64,000 nt of DNA from Lederbergia citri (GTDB lineage: Bacteria > Bacillota > Bacilli > Bacillales > Bacillaceae_C). Of the stretch, positions 25,237 through 33,352 are shown in pieces. The stretch lies in contig NZ_JAGYPG010000004.1 in assembly GCF_018343625.1 (NCBI RefSeq), positions 313,102 through 377,101 on the forward strand, written 5' to 3'. Position numbers and translations under genes: made by a program. A model generated the notes under the pieces. It was given only the letters and a program-made list of their open reading frames with translations. It searched no databases and was not told where the DNA came from. Every line of letters starts with the position of its first letter. The first letter of the stretch is position 1.

Positions 25237-26271
25237 TTGGCAGTACTCATAACTGGAGGAGCTGGCTATATAGGAAGCCATACATGCGTGGAACTTCTGC
25301 AGGCAGAATATGACATTATTGTCCTTGATAACTATAAAAATAGTCATCCTGAATCTTTAAAACGCGTCAGCCACATCACTGGCCGAGGTTTTAAAGTGTA
25401 TCAAGGGGATTTAATGAATGAGGACATAATCGAGAAAGTATTTAGTGAAAATAAAATTGAAGCTGTTATCCATTTTGCAGGACTAAAAGCAGTAGGGGAA
25501 TCAGTCCAAATTCCACTTATGTATTATGAGTGCAATATTAGTGGCACTGTCAAATTATGCAATGTTATGAGGAAATACAATGTTAAAAATCTAGTTTTTA
25601 GCTCCTCTGCAACAGTGTATGGAATGCCTGAACGCATTCCGATTTCCGAAGACTCTGCATTAAGAGCACAGAGTCCTTATGGTCGTACGAAACAAATGAT
25701 CGAAGAAATTCTCCGTGATCTTTATACATCCGACGAGAATTGGAGTATTGCTTTATTACGATATTTTAATCCGATTGGCGCCCACGAAAGTGGACTGATT
25801 GGAGAAGCCCCTAACGGAATTCCGAATAACTTGATGCCGTATATTACACAAGTCGCAATAGGGAAGTTAAAAGAACTAAATATTTTCGGAAATGATTATC
25901 CAACGAAAGATGGTACGGGTGTGAGAGACTATATTCACGTAGTCGACCTTGCAAAAGGCCATTTAAAAGCATTGGAAAAAGTTACGAGAACTACTGGAGT
26001 GGAAGCTTACAATCTTGGAACGGGTAAAGGGTACAGTGTATTAGAAATTGTGGAAGCATTTGAAAAAGCAGCCAATCTAAAAATACCTTATAAAATAACA
26101 GAACGACGAAAAGGTGATATAGCCATTTGCTATGCTGATCCCTCTAAAGCTGAACGGGAGCTTGGTTGGACGGCCGAAAAAGATATTGAAGAGATGTGTA
26201 GAGATTCTTGGCGATGGCAATCTAGAAATCCAAATGGATATATTTTAAACAGAGAAATTTTAACTAACTAA
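25237..26271 (+). CDS. galE: UDP-glucose 4-epimerase
   Basis: A 344-residue extended SDR. ITGGAGYIGSHTCVELL is the NAD motif, SSSATVYG and the YGRTKQMIE tyrosine-lysine pair form the active site, and RYFNPIGAHESG and LGWTAEKDIEEM are GalE-specific. It interconverts UDP-Glc and UDP-Gal (possibly the GlcNAc forms). The TTG start at 25237 has AAGGGGGG upstream. It is followed by a 584-bp stretch holding tandem repeats and one short frame. Confidence 0.94.
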   Translation: MAVLITGGAGYIGSHTCVELLQAEYDIIVLDNYKNSHPESLKRVSHITGRGFKVYQGDLMNEDIIEKVFSENKIEAVIHFAGLKAVGESVQIPLMYYECNISGTVKLCNVMRKYNVKNLVFSSSATVYGMPERIPISEDSALRAQSPYGRTKQMIEEILRDLYTSDENWSIALLRYFNPIGAHESGLIGEAPNGIPNNLMPYITQVAIGKLKELNIFGNDYPTKDGTGVRDYIHVVDLAKGHLKALEKVTRTTGVEAYNLGTGKGYSVLEIVEAFEKAANLKIPYKITERRKGDIAICYADPSKAERELGWTAEKDIEEMCRDSWRWQSRNPNGYILNREILTN

Positions 26272-26292
26272 AAGAATGAAATAAGGGTTTAT

Positions 26293-26640
26293 CACTAATC
26301 GGTTGAGTATGGACATAAGTCTCCACATAATTCGGTAGTTTTTCACAATTGTACAGCGTGTTGGAGGCATTCGTTTCACTTCTCGAGGAGTAAACACAAA
26401 TGTGCGGTGTATCGTATTCAATCGCAGTATAATTCGAAGAAATTTCACACATGTGCAGCGAATCGTACTCAATCGCGGCATATCTCGAAGGATTATCAAA
26501 AATGTACGGCGTAACGGACCCAATTGCGGCACATCTCGAGGAATAGTCACAATCGTGCAGAGTATCGAATACACTCGCAGTACAACCGAGTGATTTTTTA
26601 CAATTCAGTACGAATGTGTTTGATTTGCAGCACACCTAGG
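26293..26640. repeat. degenerate 51-bp tandem repeat array, about seven units
   Basis: Units begin at 26293, 26344, 26395, 26446, 26497, 26548 and 26601. The first five are exactly 51 bp, the sixth 53 bp and the last partial. Each starts with a CACAAATGTG-like segment, has a TCAATCGC(A/G)G-like middle and ends near TCTCGAGGA. The units differ at many positions, so the array is old. 51 bp is 17 codons, and several frames on both strands stay open with 17-residue periodicity, but none has a convincing ribosome binding site. It lies within the operon between galE and epsL. Confidence 0.85.
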
Positions 26641-26682
26641 TTTTTTTAAAAGTATCAGAGATAAAGTGAGGAAGATATAGAG

Positions 26683-26835
26683 ATGAGTATGAGAGAAGGG
26701 GATTTCCAACAGCAATTTAAGGAATTGTTGGAGGATATTTACGTGAAGGGGCAGGAGACGGAGTTTTTATTAATGGAAGATGTAATGAATGAAATTCAAA
26801 CGAAACTTATTATGTTGCTGGAAACAACAAACTAA
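26683..26835 (+). CDS. 50-residue acidic protein, function unknown
   Basis: The frame MSMREGDFQQQFKELL... has 50 codons and is rich in Glu, Gln and Leu with heptad-like spacing, as in a short amphipathic helix. The ATG follows GAGGAAG by 9 bp and the stop lies 20 bp before epsL. It is not similar to SinI or YvfG as far as I can judge by eye. Its place directly after the repeats and before epsL makes translation plausible but unproven. Confidence 0.5.
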   Translation: MSMREGDFQQQFKELLEDIYVKGQETEFLLMEDVMNEIQTKLIMLLETTN

Positions 26836-26855
26836 CAGCTAGGAGTTGTAAATAG

Positions 26856-27440
26856 ATGAAAAGACTCTTAGATTTCTTAAGTTCTTTATTACTTTTAATT
26901 ATTTCTTTTCCCCTTATGGTTTGTATTGGACTGCTAGTTAGAGTTAAACTAGGCAGTCCTATTTTTTTTAAACAACAACGGCCGGGGCTATACGGAAAAC
27001 CATTTTATTTATATAAATTTCGCACCATGACAGATGATAGAGATCAATGGGGGGACCTTTACCCGGATGAAATAAGGTTAACTTCGTTTGGTAGGTTTTT
27101 ACGCAAGTATAGCTTAGATGAGTTGCCTCAACTCATTAACGTTGTAAAAGGCGACCTAAGTTTAGTTGGACCACGCCCTCTTTTAATGGAATATTTACCT
27201 TTATACACAGAGGAACAGGAAAAGCGTCATTTAGTAAAACCCGGAATTACTGGTTGGGCTCAAGTAAATGGACGTAATGCGATTAGCTGGGAAGAGAAGT
27301 TTGCATTAGATATATGGTATGTGCAAAACCAATCATTACTCTTAGATATGAAAATTTTAATATTAACGGTAAAAAATGTTTTGATTTCTGATGGGATTAA
27401 TCAACCTGGTCATGCCACGATGGAGGATTTTAAAGGGTAA
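26856..27440 (+). CDS. epsL: undecaprenyl-phosphate sugar-1-phosphate transferase, EpsL homologue
   Basis: A 194-residue small monotopic phosphoglycosyl transferase. A membrane helix at about 6-28 is followed by FFKQQRPGLYGKPFYLYKFR, the catalytic DE pair in SLDELPQL, VGPRPLLMEYLPLY and KPGITGWAQVNGRN. It attaches the first sugar phosphate, probably diNAc-bacillosamine, to undecaprenyl phosphate as B. subtilis EpsL does. AGGAG precedes the ATG by 10 bp. Short PglC-like form. Confidence 0.93.
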   Translation: MKRLLDFLSSLLLLIISFPLMVCIGLLVRVKLGSPIFFKQQRPGLYGKPFYLYKFRTMTDDRDQWGDLYPDEIRLTSFGRFLRKYSLDELPQLINVVKGDLSLVGPRPLLMEYLPLYTEEQEKRHLVKPGITGWAQVNGRNAISWEEKFALDIWYVQNQSLLLDMKILILTVKNVLISDGINQPGHATMEDFKG

Positions 27441-27466
27441 ACATCAATTTTGAAAGAGGGACATGG

Positions 27467-28114
27467 ATGAACATCGTATTGATCGGTGCTGGTGGACACG
27501 GTAAAGTTGTTCGGGATCTTATTGTGTTGCATAAAAATATTAAGCTTATTGCATTTCTTGATGATAAATATAAAGAAGTATGTAAGAAAGGCAATATAAT
27601 CGTTGGGCCAATACCCTTTGCAAAGACCATTATGAGTATGTTTCCCGACGTAAAATTTGTCATTACTATAGGTGATAACAAAGTAAGAAAAGAAATAATT
27701 AGTAAGTTAAATCTACCGCATATATATTATGCCACTCTCGTTCATCCAACAGCTATCATAAGTCCCAGTGTATCGATTGGTAATGGAACGGTTATTATGG
27801 CCAATGCAGTGATTGATTCAGATAGTCAGATTGGCAATCATGTCATTATTAATACAAGTTCAGTCGTAGAACATGATAATCATGTCGGAGATTTTGTACA
27901 CTTGTCACCGAATGCTACATTGACTGGAGCTGTCAAAATTGAAGAGGGAGTTCATATAGGAGCGGGGGCAACAGTTATTCCATATATTAATATCGGAGAA
28001 TGGTCCACAATTGGAGCAGGGGCAGCTGTGATCAATCCAATTCCAGCAAATAGTACTGCGGTCGGTGTTCCAGCTAAGGTAAAAGAAGAACAAAAAATGG
28101 AGGAGGTTTCATGA
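27467..28114 (+). CDS. epsM: NeuD/PglD-type sugar N-acetyltransferase, EpsM homologue
   Basis: A 215-residue protein with an N-terminal UDP-sugar-binding Rossmann part (IGAGGHGKVVRDLI) and a C-terminal left-handed beta-helix with hexapeptide repeats. The catalytic His is in SVVEHDNHVGDFVH. It acetylates the 4-amino group made by EpsN. Four bases of its end overlap the epsN start. AAGAGGGAC precedes the ATG. Confidence 0.92.
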   Translation: MNIVLIGAGGHGKVVRDLIVLHKNIKLIAFLDDKYKEVCKKGNIIVGPIPFAKTIMSMFPDVKFVITIGDNKVRKEIISKLNLPHIYYATLVHPTAIISPSVSIGNGTVIMANAVIDSDSQIGNHVIINTSSVVEHDNHVGDFVHLSPNATLTGAVKIEEGVHIGAGATVIPYINIGEWSTIGAGAAVINPIPANSTAVGVPAKVKEEQKMEEVS

Positions 28115-29295
28115 ATCAATACAAGAAAGAGCAAATTTTACTATCGCCGCCGCATATGTCAGGTCATGAATGGAAGTATATTCAGCAGGCAATTGAAACA
28201 AACTGGATTGCACCACTGGGGCCAAATGTTGACGCATTTGAAAATGAGATGGCAAGTTACCTGGGAGTTAAAGACGCTTTAGCAGTTAATTCAGGAACGG
28301 CCGCCATTCATTTGGCGCTTTCTTTATGTGGAGTGAAAAAAGGCGATACCGTTTTTTGCTCAACACTTACCTTTGTGGCGAGTGCCAATCCAATTCTTTA
28401 TCAAGGTGCAGAACCAGTCTTTATCGATTCAGAACCTGAAACATGGAATATGTCACCCGAAGCATTGGAAAAAGCATTTAGAGAAGCTGTACTATCGGGG
28501 AAAATGCCAAAAGCAGTAATTGTTGTCAACTTATACGGTCAAAGTGCAAAGATGGAAGAAATTCTAACAATTTGTAATCAATATAATGTACCAATGGTTG
28601 AAGATGCTGCGGAATCACTCGGATCCGAATATAAAGGCAAGAAAAGTGGGACGTTCGGTAAATTTGGAATTTTTTCTTTTAATGGCAACAAGATTATTAC
28701 AACATCAGGAGGCGGAATGCTTGTTTCCAATGATACGGATGCGATACAAAAAGCACGCTTTTTAGCTACACAAGCAAAGGATTCTGCTCCATATTACGAA
28801 CATAGCAAGATGGGATACAACTATCGTATGAGTAATATATTAGCTGGAATAGGAAGAGGGCAATTTGAGGTTTTAGAGGATAGAATAAAAGCCAAGAGAT
28901 TAATATTTTTAAAGTATTATAAAGAATTAGCAAACCTGCCCGGCATTCACTTCATGCCTGAACTCGAAGATACTTTGTCTAATCGCTGGCTTACAACATT
29001 AACAATAGATGATAAATTGACAGGAATTACATCATCTGAAATCCTCAAATACTTCGCTAATAAAAATATTGAAGCGCGTCATGTATGGAAACCATTGCAT
29101 TTGCAACCACTTTTTAAAGGGGCGAAATACTACTCACATCATGAACATCAAAGCATTTCAGAAGCTTTATTTATGAAAGGTATTTGTCTTCCTTCTGGAT
29201 CAAATATTGCAAACCAAGAACAAATGAGGGTGATCGAAAGTCTGAAAAAGGCAATGACACAAAAAGTCGAGATGCCCCATCCTATATCGGGATGA
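28111..29295 (+). CDS. epsN: DegT/DnrJ/EryC1-family sugar aminotransferase, EpsN homologue
   Basis: A 394-residue PLP-dependent aminotransferase. NSGTAAIHLALSL binds the cofactor phosphate, VEDAAESLGSEYKGKKSG stacks on the ring, and the Schiff-base lysine is in FSFNGNKIITTSGGGM. The late segment RHVWKPLHLQP is also typical. It aminates the 4-keto sugar from EpsC. GGAGGAGG precedes the ATG and the gene overlaps epsM by 4 bp. Confidence 0.94.
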   Translation: MNQYKKEQILLSPPHMSGHEWKYIQQAIETNWIAPLGPNVDAFENEMASYLGVKDALAVNSGTAAIHLALSLCGVKKGDTVFCSTLTFVASANPILYQGAEPVFIDSEPETWNMSPEALEKAFREAVLSGKMPKAVIVVNLYGQSAKMEEILTICNQYNVPMVEDAAESLGSEYKGKKSGTFGKFGIFSFNGNKIITTSGGGMLVSNDTDAIQKARFLATQAKDSAPYYEHSKMGYNYRMSNILAGIGRGQFEVLEDRIKAKRLIFLKYYKELANLPGIHFMPELEDTLSNRWLTTLTIDDKLTGITSSEILKYFANKNIEARHVWKPLHLQPLFKGAKYYSHHEHQSISEALFMKGICLPSGSNIANQEQMRVIESLKKAMTQKVEMPHPISG

Positions 29296-29310
29296 GAGAG
29301 GTAAAAATAG

Positions 29311-29655
29311 ATGATTGGGAAAAATATATATGAAATTAGAAAAAGAAAAGGTCTTACTTTAACTGAATTAGCTGATAGAGCGGGCATAGCAAAATCGTAT
29401 TTAAGTAATATTGAAAGAAGCGTTAATAAAAATCCTTCTATTAATGTAGTAGAAAAAATTGCTAAAGTATTGGATGTCGATGTAAGGATATTATTAAATC
29501 AAACCGTAGAGCAGAAATCGATACAGTTAGATGAAGAATGGGTTGACTTTGCACGTGAACTAAAGGAATCAGGAGTAGGAAAAGAACAATTTGAAGAGTA
29601 TAAAACATTAATAGAATTTATTAAGTGGAAGAAAGTGAATGAAGAAAACAATTAA
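29311..29655 (+). CDS. sinR: SinR-type transcriptional regulator encoded inside the eps operon
   Basis: A 114-residue two-domain repressor. The N-terminal XRE helix-turn-helix (about 3-62) has MIGKNIYEIRKRKG and AKSYLSNIERSVNKNPS, very close to B. subtilis SinR (AKSYLSSIERNLQTNPS). The C-terminal part, QLDEEWVDFARELKESGVGK and QFEEYKTLIEF, matches the SinR/SinI dimerisation domain including the LDxEW motif. It is read on the same strand 15 bp after epsN. Operators of the SinR type lie before epsA and epsC, so it probably represses its own operon. Whether a second sinR exists elsewhere cannot be seen here. Confidence 0.85.
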   Translation: MIGKNIYEIRKRKGLTLTELADRAGIAKSYLSNIERSVNKNPSINVVEKIAKVLDVDVRILLNQTVEQKSIQLDEEWVDFARELKESGVGKEQFEEYKTLIEFIKWKKVNEENN

Positions 29656-29683
29656 GATGATGATGTTAAAGTAGGGGATTTCA

Positions 29684-30724
29684 TTGTTGCCATTAGTTAG
29701 TGTTGTTGTCCCGATTTATAAGGTTGAAAAGTATATTCATAGATGTATCGAAAGCATTTTGGAGCAAACATATTCTAACTTAGAAATTATTCTAGTCAAC
29801 GACGGTTCGCCAGATCATTGTGGGCAAATAATTGATGAATATGCTGAAAAAGATCATAGAATCAAAGTTGTCCATAAGAAAAATGGAGGATTATCAGATG
29901 CTAGAAATAAAGGGATGGAATATGTAACAGGAGATTTTACACTTTTTGTGGATAGTGATGATTGGATAGAAAGAAATATGATTAAAGTATTAATCCAAAT
30001 AAGTATAGATCATCAAGCTGATGTCGTTCAATCGGCTTTTTATTATGCTTATGAGGATCACTTGCTATATGACAATCGATATTTTTCAAAAAAAGATCCA
30101 TTTATTCTATTGAATAATAAAAAGCTTATGTATGAACTAGTTCGAAATGAAATAGTGAAAAACTTTGCTTGGGGAAAGCTTTATAAGACAGCCCTCATTA
30201 AAGATATTCCATTTAAAAAAGGGGTCTTATTTGAAGATGTCTTTTGGGCACATCTTGTTATGCATCGAGTCCATACATACGTGATAACACACGCACCTAT
30301 GTATTATTATTTCCAGCGGAGCGAAAGCATTGTTTTCAATTATTCATTGAGGAATTTGGATATCATCGAAGGACTGAAAGAAAGGCATATATTTGTTGAA
30401 CAGTATTATCATGACCTAAGTAACGAGTCTTTTACTGTCATCCTAACAAATTGTTTCATCCATTATAATCTTTTAATGATGAATCGTTCGATAGATAAAG
30501 ACGGGGAAAATAGAAAAAATATCCGGGCTTACATTAAGTCGCATTACGAGGAATTTATGATTGCTGCAAAGGGAAACAAAGAATTAAAAACGCAGCTTAT
30601 CTTATATAAGATCCATCCAATAATGAATATATGTTTTCTAGCTTTAAGAAAATTGTTTAGGAAGATGAAAATCCTGCCTAAGCCTGTAGGATTAGAGCGA
30701 ATTAACCTAAGCTTTAAAGTATAA
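29684..30724 (+). CDS. GT2 glycosyltransferase, EpsJ/EpsH-like
   Basis: A 346-residue GT-A enzyme: VSVVVPIYKVEKYIHRCIES, LVNDGSPDHCGQI, NGGLSDARNKG and FVDSDDWIE. Length and motif spacing agree with EpsH/EpsJ-type enzymes, which add GlcNAc-type or galactosyl residues. The TTG start at 29684 has GTAGGGGATT upstream. It follows sinR directly. Confidence 0.88.
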   Translation: MLPLVSVVVPIYKVEKYIHRCIESILEQTYSNLEIILVNDGSPDHCGQIIDEYAEKDHRIKVVHKKNGGLSDARNKGMEYVTGDFTLFVDSDDWIERNMIKVLIQISIDHQADVVQSAFYYAYEDHLLYDNRYFSKKDPFILLNNKKLMYELVRNEIVKNFAWGKLYKTALIKDIPFKKGVLFEDVFWAHLVMHRVHTYVITHAPMYYYFQRSESIVFNYSLRNLDIIEGLKERHIFVEQYYHDLSNESFTVILTNCFIHYNLLMMNRSIDKDGENRKNIRAYIKSHYEEFMIAAKGNKELKTQLILYKIHPIMNICFLALRKLFRKMKILPKPVGLERINLSFKV

Positions 30725-30740
30725 AAAGGGGATTAAATAA

Positions 30741-31928
30741 ATGGACCGTCTAAACGGAAAACTAAAAAAAATAATAAGCCTTATTATTATTTATATTTTC
30801 AATTGTTTTCCTATAAAACATAACAAAATCTTTTTGATTAGTTATTATGGAAGCCAGTATGGATGCAACCCTAAATATATATCTGAATATATCACCCAAA
30901 ATACACCGAGGGATCAATTCGATATCGTATGGGCTTTTAATGATGTGAAACAGCATGAACACATACCATTTGTTAGGAAAGTAAAAAATATGTCTTTAAA
31001 ATATTTCTATGAACTATGCACTTCAAAAGTTGTAATTACCAACTTTAGAACGACTGATTTGTTTGTTAAAAGAAAAGATCAATATTATATCCAAACTTGG
31101 CATAGTTCGTTGCGATTAAAACAAATTGAGAAGGATGCGGAGGAAAAACTTCCACAATCTTATATCGAAATGGCTAAACGTGATTCAAAGAAATGTGACC
31201 TCTTACTATCTGGATGTCAATTCAGTACAGATATTTTCAAGAGGTCTTTTTGGTATACCGGAGAAATTTTTGAAAACGGAACGCCAAGGAATGATGCTCT
31301 CTTTAGCAATAATCCAAATATAAAAAGTAATGTACTCAAATCATTAAACATACCTAACGACTACAAAGTTGTTTTATATGCTCCAACTTTTAGGAGCCAT
31401 CAAGATTATACAGTTTATAAATTGGAATTTAAAGAGATCACTAGATCACTAGAAAACAGATTCGGCGGGAAATGGATTTTTTTGGTAAAGTTTCATCCGC
31501 ACCTACTTTCCATTTCAAATAGCATCATTGAAGGAAATGATGTTTTGGATGTAACAAATTATGATGACGTCCAAGAATTACTTACTATCTCGGATGTTTT
31601 AATTACGGACTATTCTTCTTTAATGTTTGATTTTGCAATAACACGAAAACCTTGCTTTTTATATGTTCCTGATTATGGGGAGTATGTTGAGAAGGATAGA
31701 AACTTATATTTTAATATTTTTGAGTTGCCATTTAAAGCAGCGATGAATATTGAAGAACTTTTATATAAGTTTCTTCATTTTGATACGAGCGCCTACTCAA
31801 AGGATTTAAATAACTTCTTCTTTAAAATAGGCTCTTACGAAGATGGAAGGGCAAGTGAAAACTTATTTAAACGAATAAATAATATTTGTTATGGTGAAAG
31901 TAGGGAGTTAATGAATGAAGCCGTATAA
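30741..31928 (+). CDS. CDP-glycerol glycerophosphotransferase family protein
   Basis: A 395-residue TagF/TagB-family enzyme. YIQTWHSSLRLKQIEKDA holds the catalytic-type His, LYAPTFRSHQDY follows, and ISDVLITDYSSLMFDFAI is the conserved CDP-glycerol site. A hydrophobic N-terminal stretch may bind the membrane. It would add glycerol phosphate from CDP-glycerol to a glycan. The gene overlaps the cytidylyltransferase gene by 14 bp, which makes the donor. Confidence 0.88.
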   Translation: MDRLNGKLKKIISLIIIYIFNCFPIKHNKIFLISYYGSQYGCNPKYISEYITQNTPRDQFDIVWAFNDVKQHEHIPFVRKVKNMSLKYFYELCTSKVVITNFRTTDLFVKRKDQYYIQTWHSSLRLKQIEKDAEEKLPQSYIEMAKRDSKKCDLLLSGCQFSTDIFKRSFWYTGEIFENGTPRNDALFSNNPNIKSNVLKSLNIPNDYKVVLYAPTFRSHQDYTVYKLEFKEITRSLENRFGGKWIFLVKFHPHLLSISNSIIEGNDVLDVTNYDDVQELLTISDVLITDYSSLMFDFAITRKPCFLYVPDYGEYVEKDRNLYFNIFELPFKAAMNIEELLYKFLHFDTSAYSKDLNNFFFKIGSYEDGRASENLFKRINNICYGESRELMNEAV

Positions 31929-32346
31929 AATTGGATATACGACGGGCGTTTTTGACTTATTTCATGTAGGTCATTTAAACATCTTAAAAAGGGCTAAAGA
32001 ACAATGTGATTATCTAATTGTGGGTGTTAGTACGGATGAGCTAGTAGAAAAATATAAGTATAAACTTCCAGTCATTCCATATCCTGAAAGAGTAGCAATT
32101 GTAGAGGGGATAAAATTCGTAGATGAAGTTGTTCCTCAAACAAATCGAGATAAATTTTCTGCCTGGCAAAGTCTATATTTCAACGTAATGTTTGTCGGGG
32201 ATGACTGGAAAGGTGATCCTCTTTTTATTGAAGTCGAAAAGAAATTTCGCCAAGTCGGGGTCGATATTGTCTATTTTCCATATACGAAGGGAGTTTCATC
32301 GACGGCCTTGAAAGAAAAAATTAATGATAAAGAAAAGGTAATGTAA
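31915..32346 (+). CDS. tagD: glycerol-3-phosphate cytidylyltransferase (TagD-like)
   Basis: A 143-residue nucleotidyltransferase of the TagD type. GYTTGVFDLFHVGHLNILKR contains the HxGH motif, GVSTDELV follows, and the C-terminal signature reads YTKGVSSTALKEKI in place of RTxGISTT. It makes CDP-glycerol from CTP and glycerol 3-phosphate. The ATG at 31915 follows GTAGGGAG. A dedicated copy beside the TagF-type enzyme points to glycerol phosphate decoration of the exopolysaccharide. Confidence 0.88.
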   Translation: MKPYKIGYTTGVFDLFHVGHLNILKRAKEQCDYLIVGVSTDELVEKYKYKLPVIPYPERVAIVEGIKFVDEVVPQTNRDKFSAWQSLYFNVMFVGDDWKGDPLFIEVEKKFRQVGVDIVYFPYTKGVSSTALKEKINDKEKVM

Positions 32347-32349
32347 ACG

Positions 32350-33339
32350 ATGAAACCTGAGGTTAGTATTATAGTGCCTGTGTATAATGTTGAAGATTAT
32401 TTAGAAAAATGCATAGAAAGTATTCTTTCACAAACTCTTACATGTTTTGAAGTAATTTTAGTAAACGATGGATCTACAGACAAAAGCGGTTTAGTATGCA
32501 AAGAATATGAAAAAAAAGATAATAGGGTAAAGGTAATACAAAAAGAAAATGGCGGACTTAGCTCTGCTAGAAATGCTGGGATGAAAATAGCTCGTGGTAA
32601 ATATATTGGTTTTGTAGATAGTGATGATTATATCGATCCTAATATGTATAAAAACCTAATTGAGTTATGTGAAAAAACTAATGGTGATATAGGGATTTGC
32701 AAGTTTGGCAGAGAAATTAATGGAAAGAAAGTTACCGAATTACAAAAGAAAATAATAATTGAGTTTGATAATTTAGAGGCAATGCGTGAACTTTTCAAAG
32801 GTGAATTATATAGGTTTTCAGTATGTAATAAGATATTCAAAAAGTCTTGCTTTGAAAATATTTTATTTCCAGATGGACGAATCCATGAGGATTTATCAAC
32901 ATCTTATAAGGTGTTTTCCAATGCAAAGAAAGTCGTGTATTCGAGTGAGATTGGCTATATGTATGTAAAACGCGAAGGCAGCATTTTAACTTCTAAGTTT
33001 AATGAAAAGAGGTTAGATGCTTTTTTAGGTTGGAAAGAAATTATACCTTTTATGACTCAACATTATCCAGAATTATCTAAAGAGTATTTCTCGTGTTTTG
33101 CCTTCGGATGTTTGGATAATGTGTATTATATTTTGAACGAAGTTATGGAATATAAAAAAAGAAATCGTTATTTGCTAGTTATCCAGCAAATAGTAAAAAC
33201 ATATTATAAAAAAATAATATCCAATGACTTACTTTCATTAAAAGATAAATTAATTATTACCTTGTTAAATTATAACGTTTTATCCTTGTATAGTTTTTAT
33301 AATACAAAAGAAATGATAAAAAAATTAAGGATTAAATAA
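32350..33339 (+). CDS. GT2 glycosyltransferase
   Basis: A 329-residue GT-A enzyme with VSIIVPVYNVEDYLEKCIES, LVNDGSTDKSG, NGGLSSARNAG and FVDSDDYID. First of three neighbouring GT2 genes (32350, 33353, 34379) with the same motif layout. AAAAGG lies about 12 bp before the ATG, rather far. Donor unknown. Confidence 0.87.
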   Translation: MKPEVSIIVPVYNVEDYLEKCIESILSQTLTCFEVILVNDGSTDKSGLVCKEYEKKDNRVKVIQKENGGLSSARNAGMKIARGKYIGFVDSDDYIDPNMYKNLIELCEKTNGDIGICKFGREINGKKVTELQKKIIIEFDNLEAMRELFKGELYRFSVCNKIFKKSCFENILFPDGRIHEDLSTSYKVFSNAKKVVYSSEIGYMYVKREGSILTSKFNEKRLDAFLGWKEIIPFMTQHYPELSKEYFSCFAFGCLDNVYYILNEVMEYKKRNRYLLVIQQIVKTYYKKIISNDLLSLKDKLIITLLNYNVLSLYSFYNTKEMIKKLRIK

Positions 33340-33352
33340 GAAGGTATTTGTT

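Noticed and set aside
26260..26635. Open frames of 63-123 codons in both strands across the repeats
   Set aside because: They arise because the 51-bp period keeps frame. None has a ribosome binding site and conservation is not better in one frame than in the others.
26293..26640. Repeat array considered as a CRISPR
   Set aside because: The 51-bp units are head to tail without unique spacers, the units are degenerate, and no cas gene is in the window.
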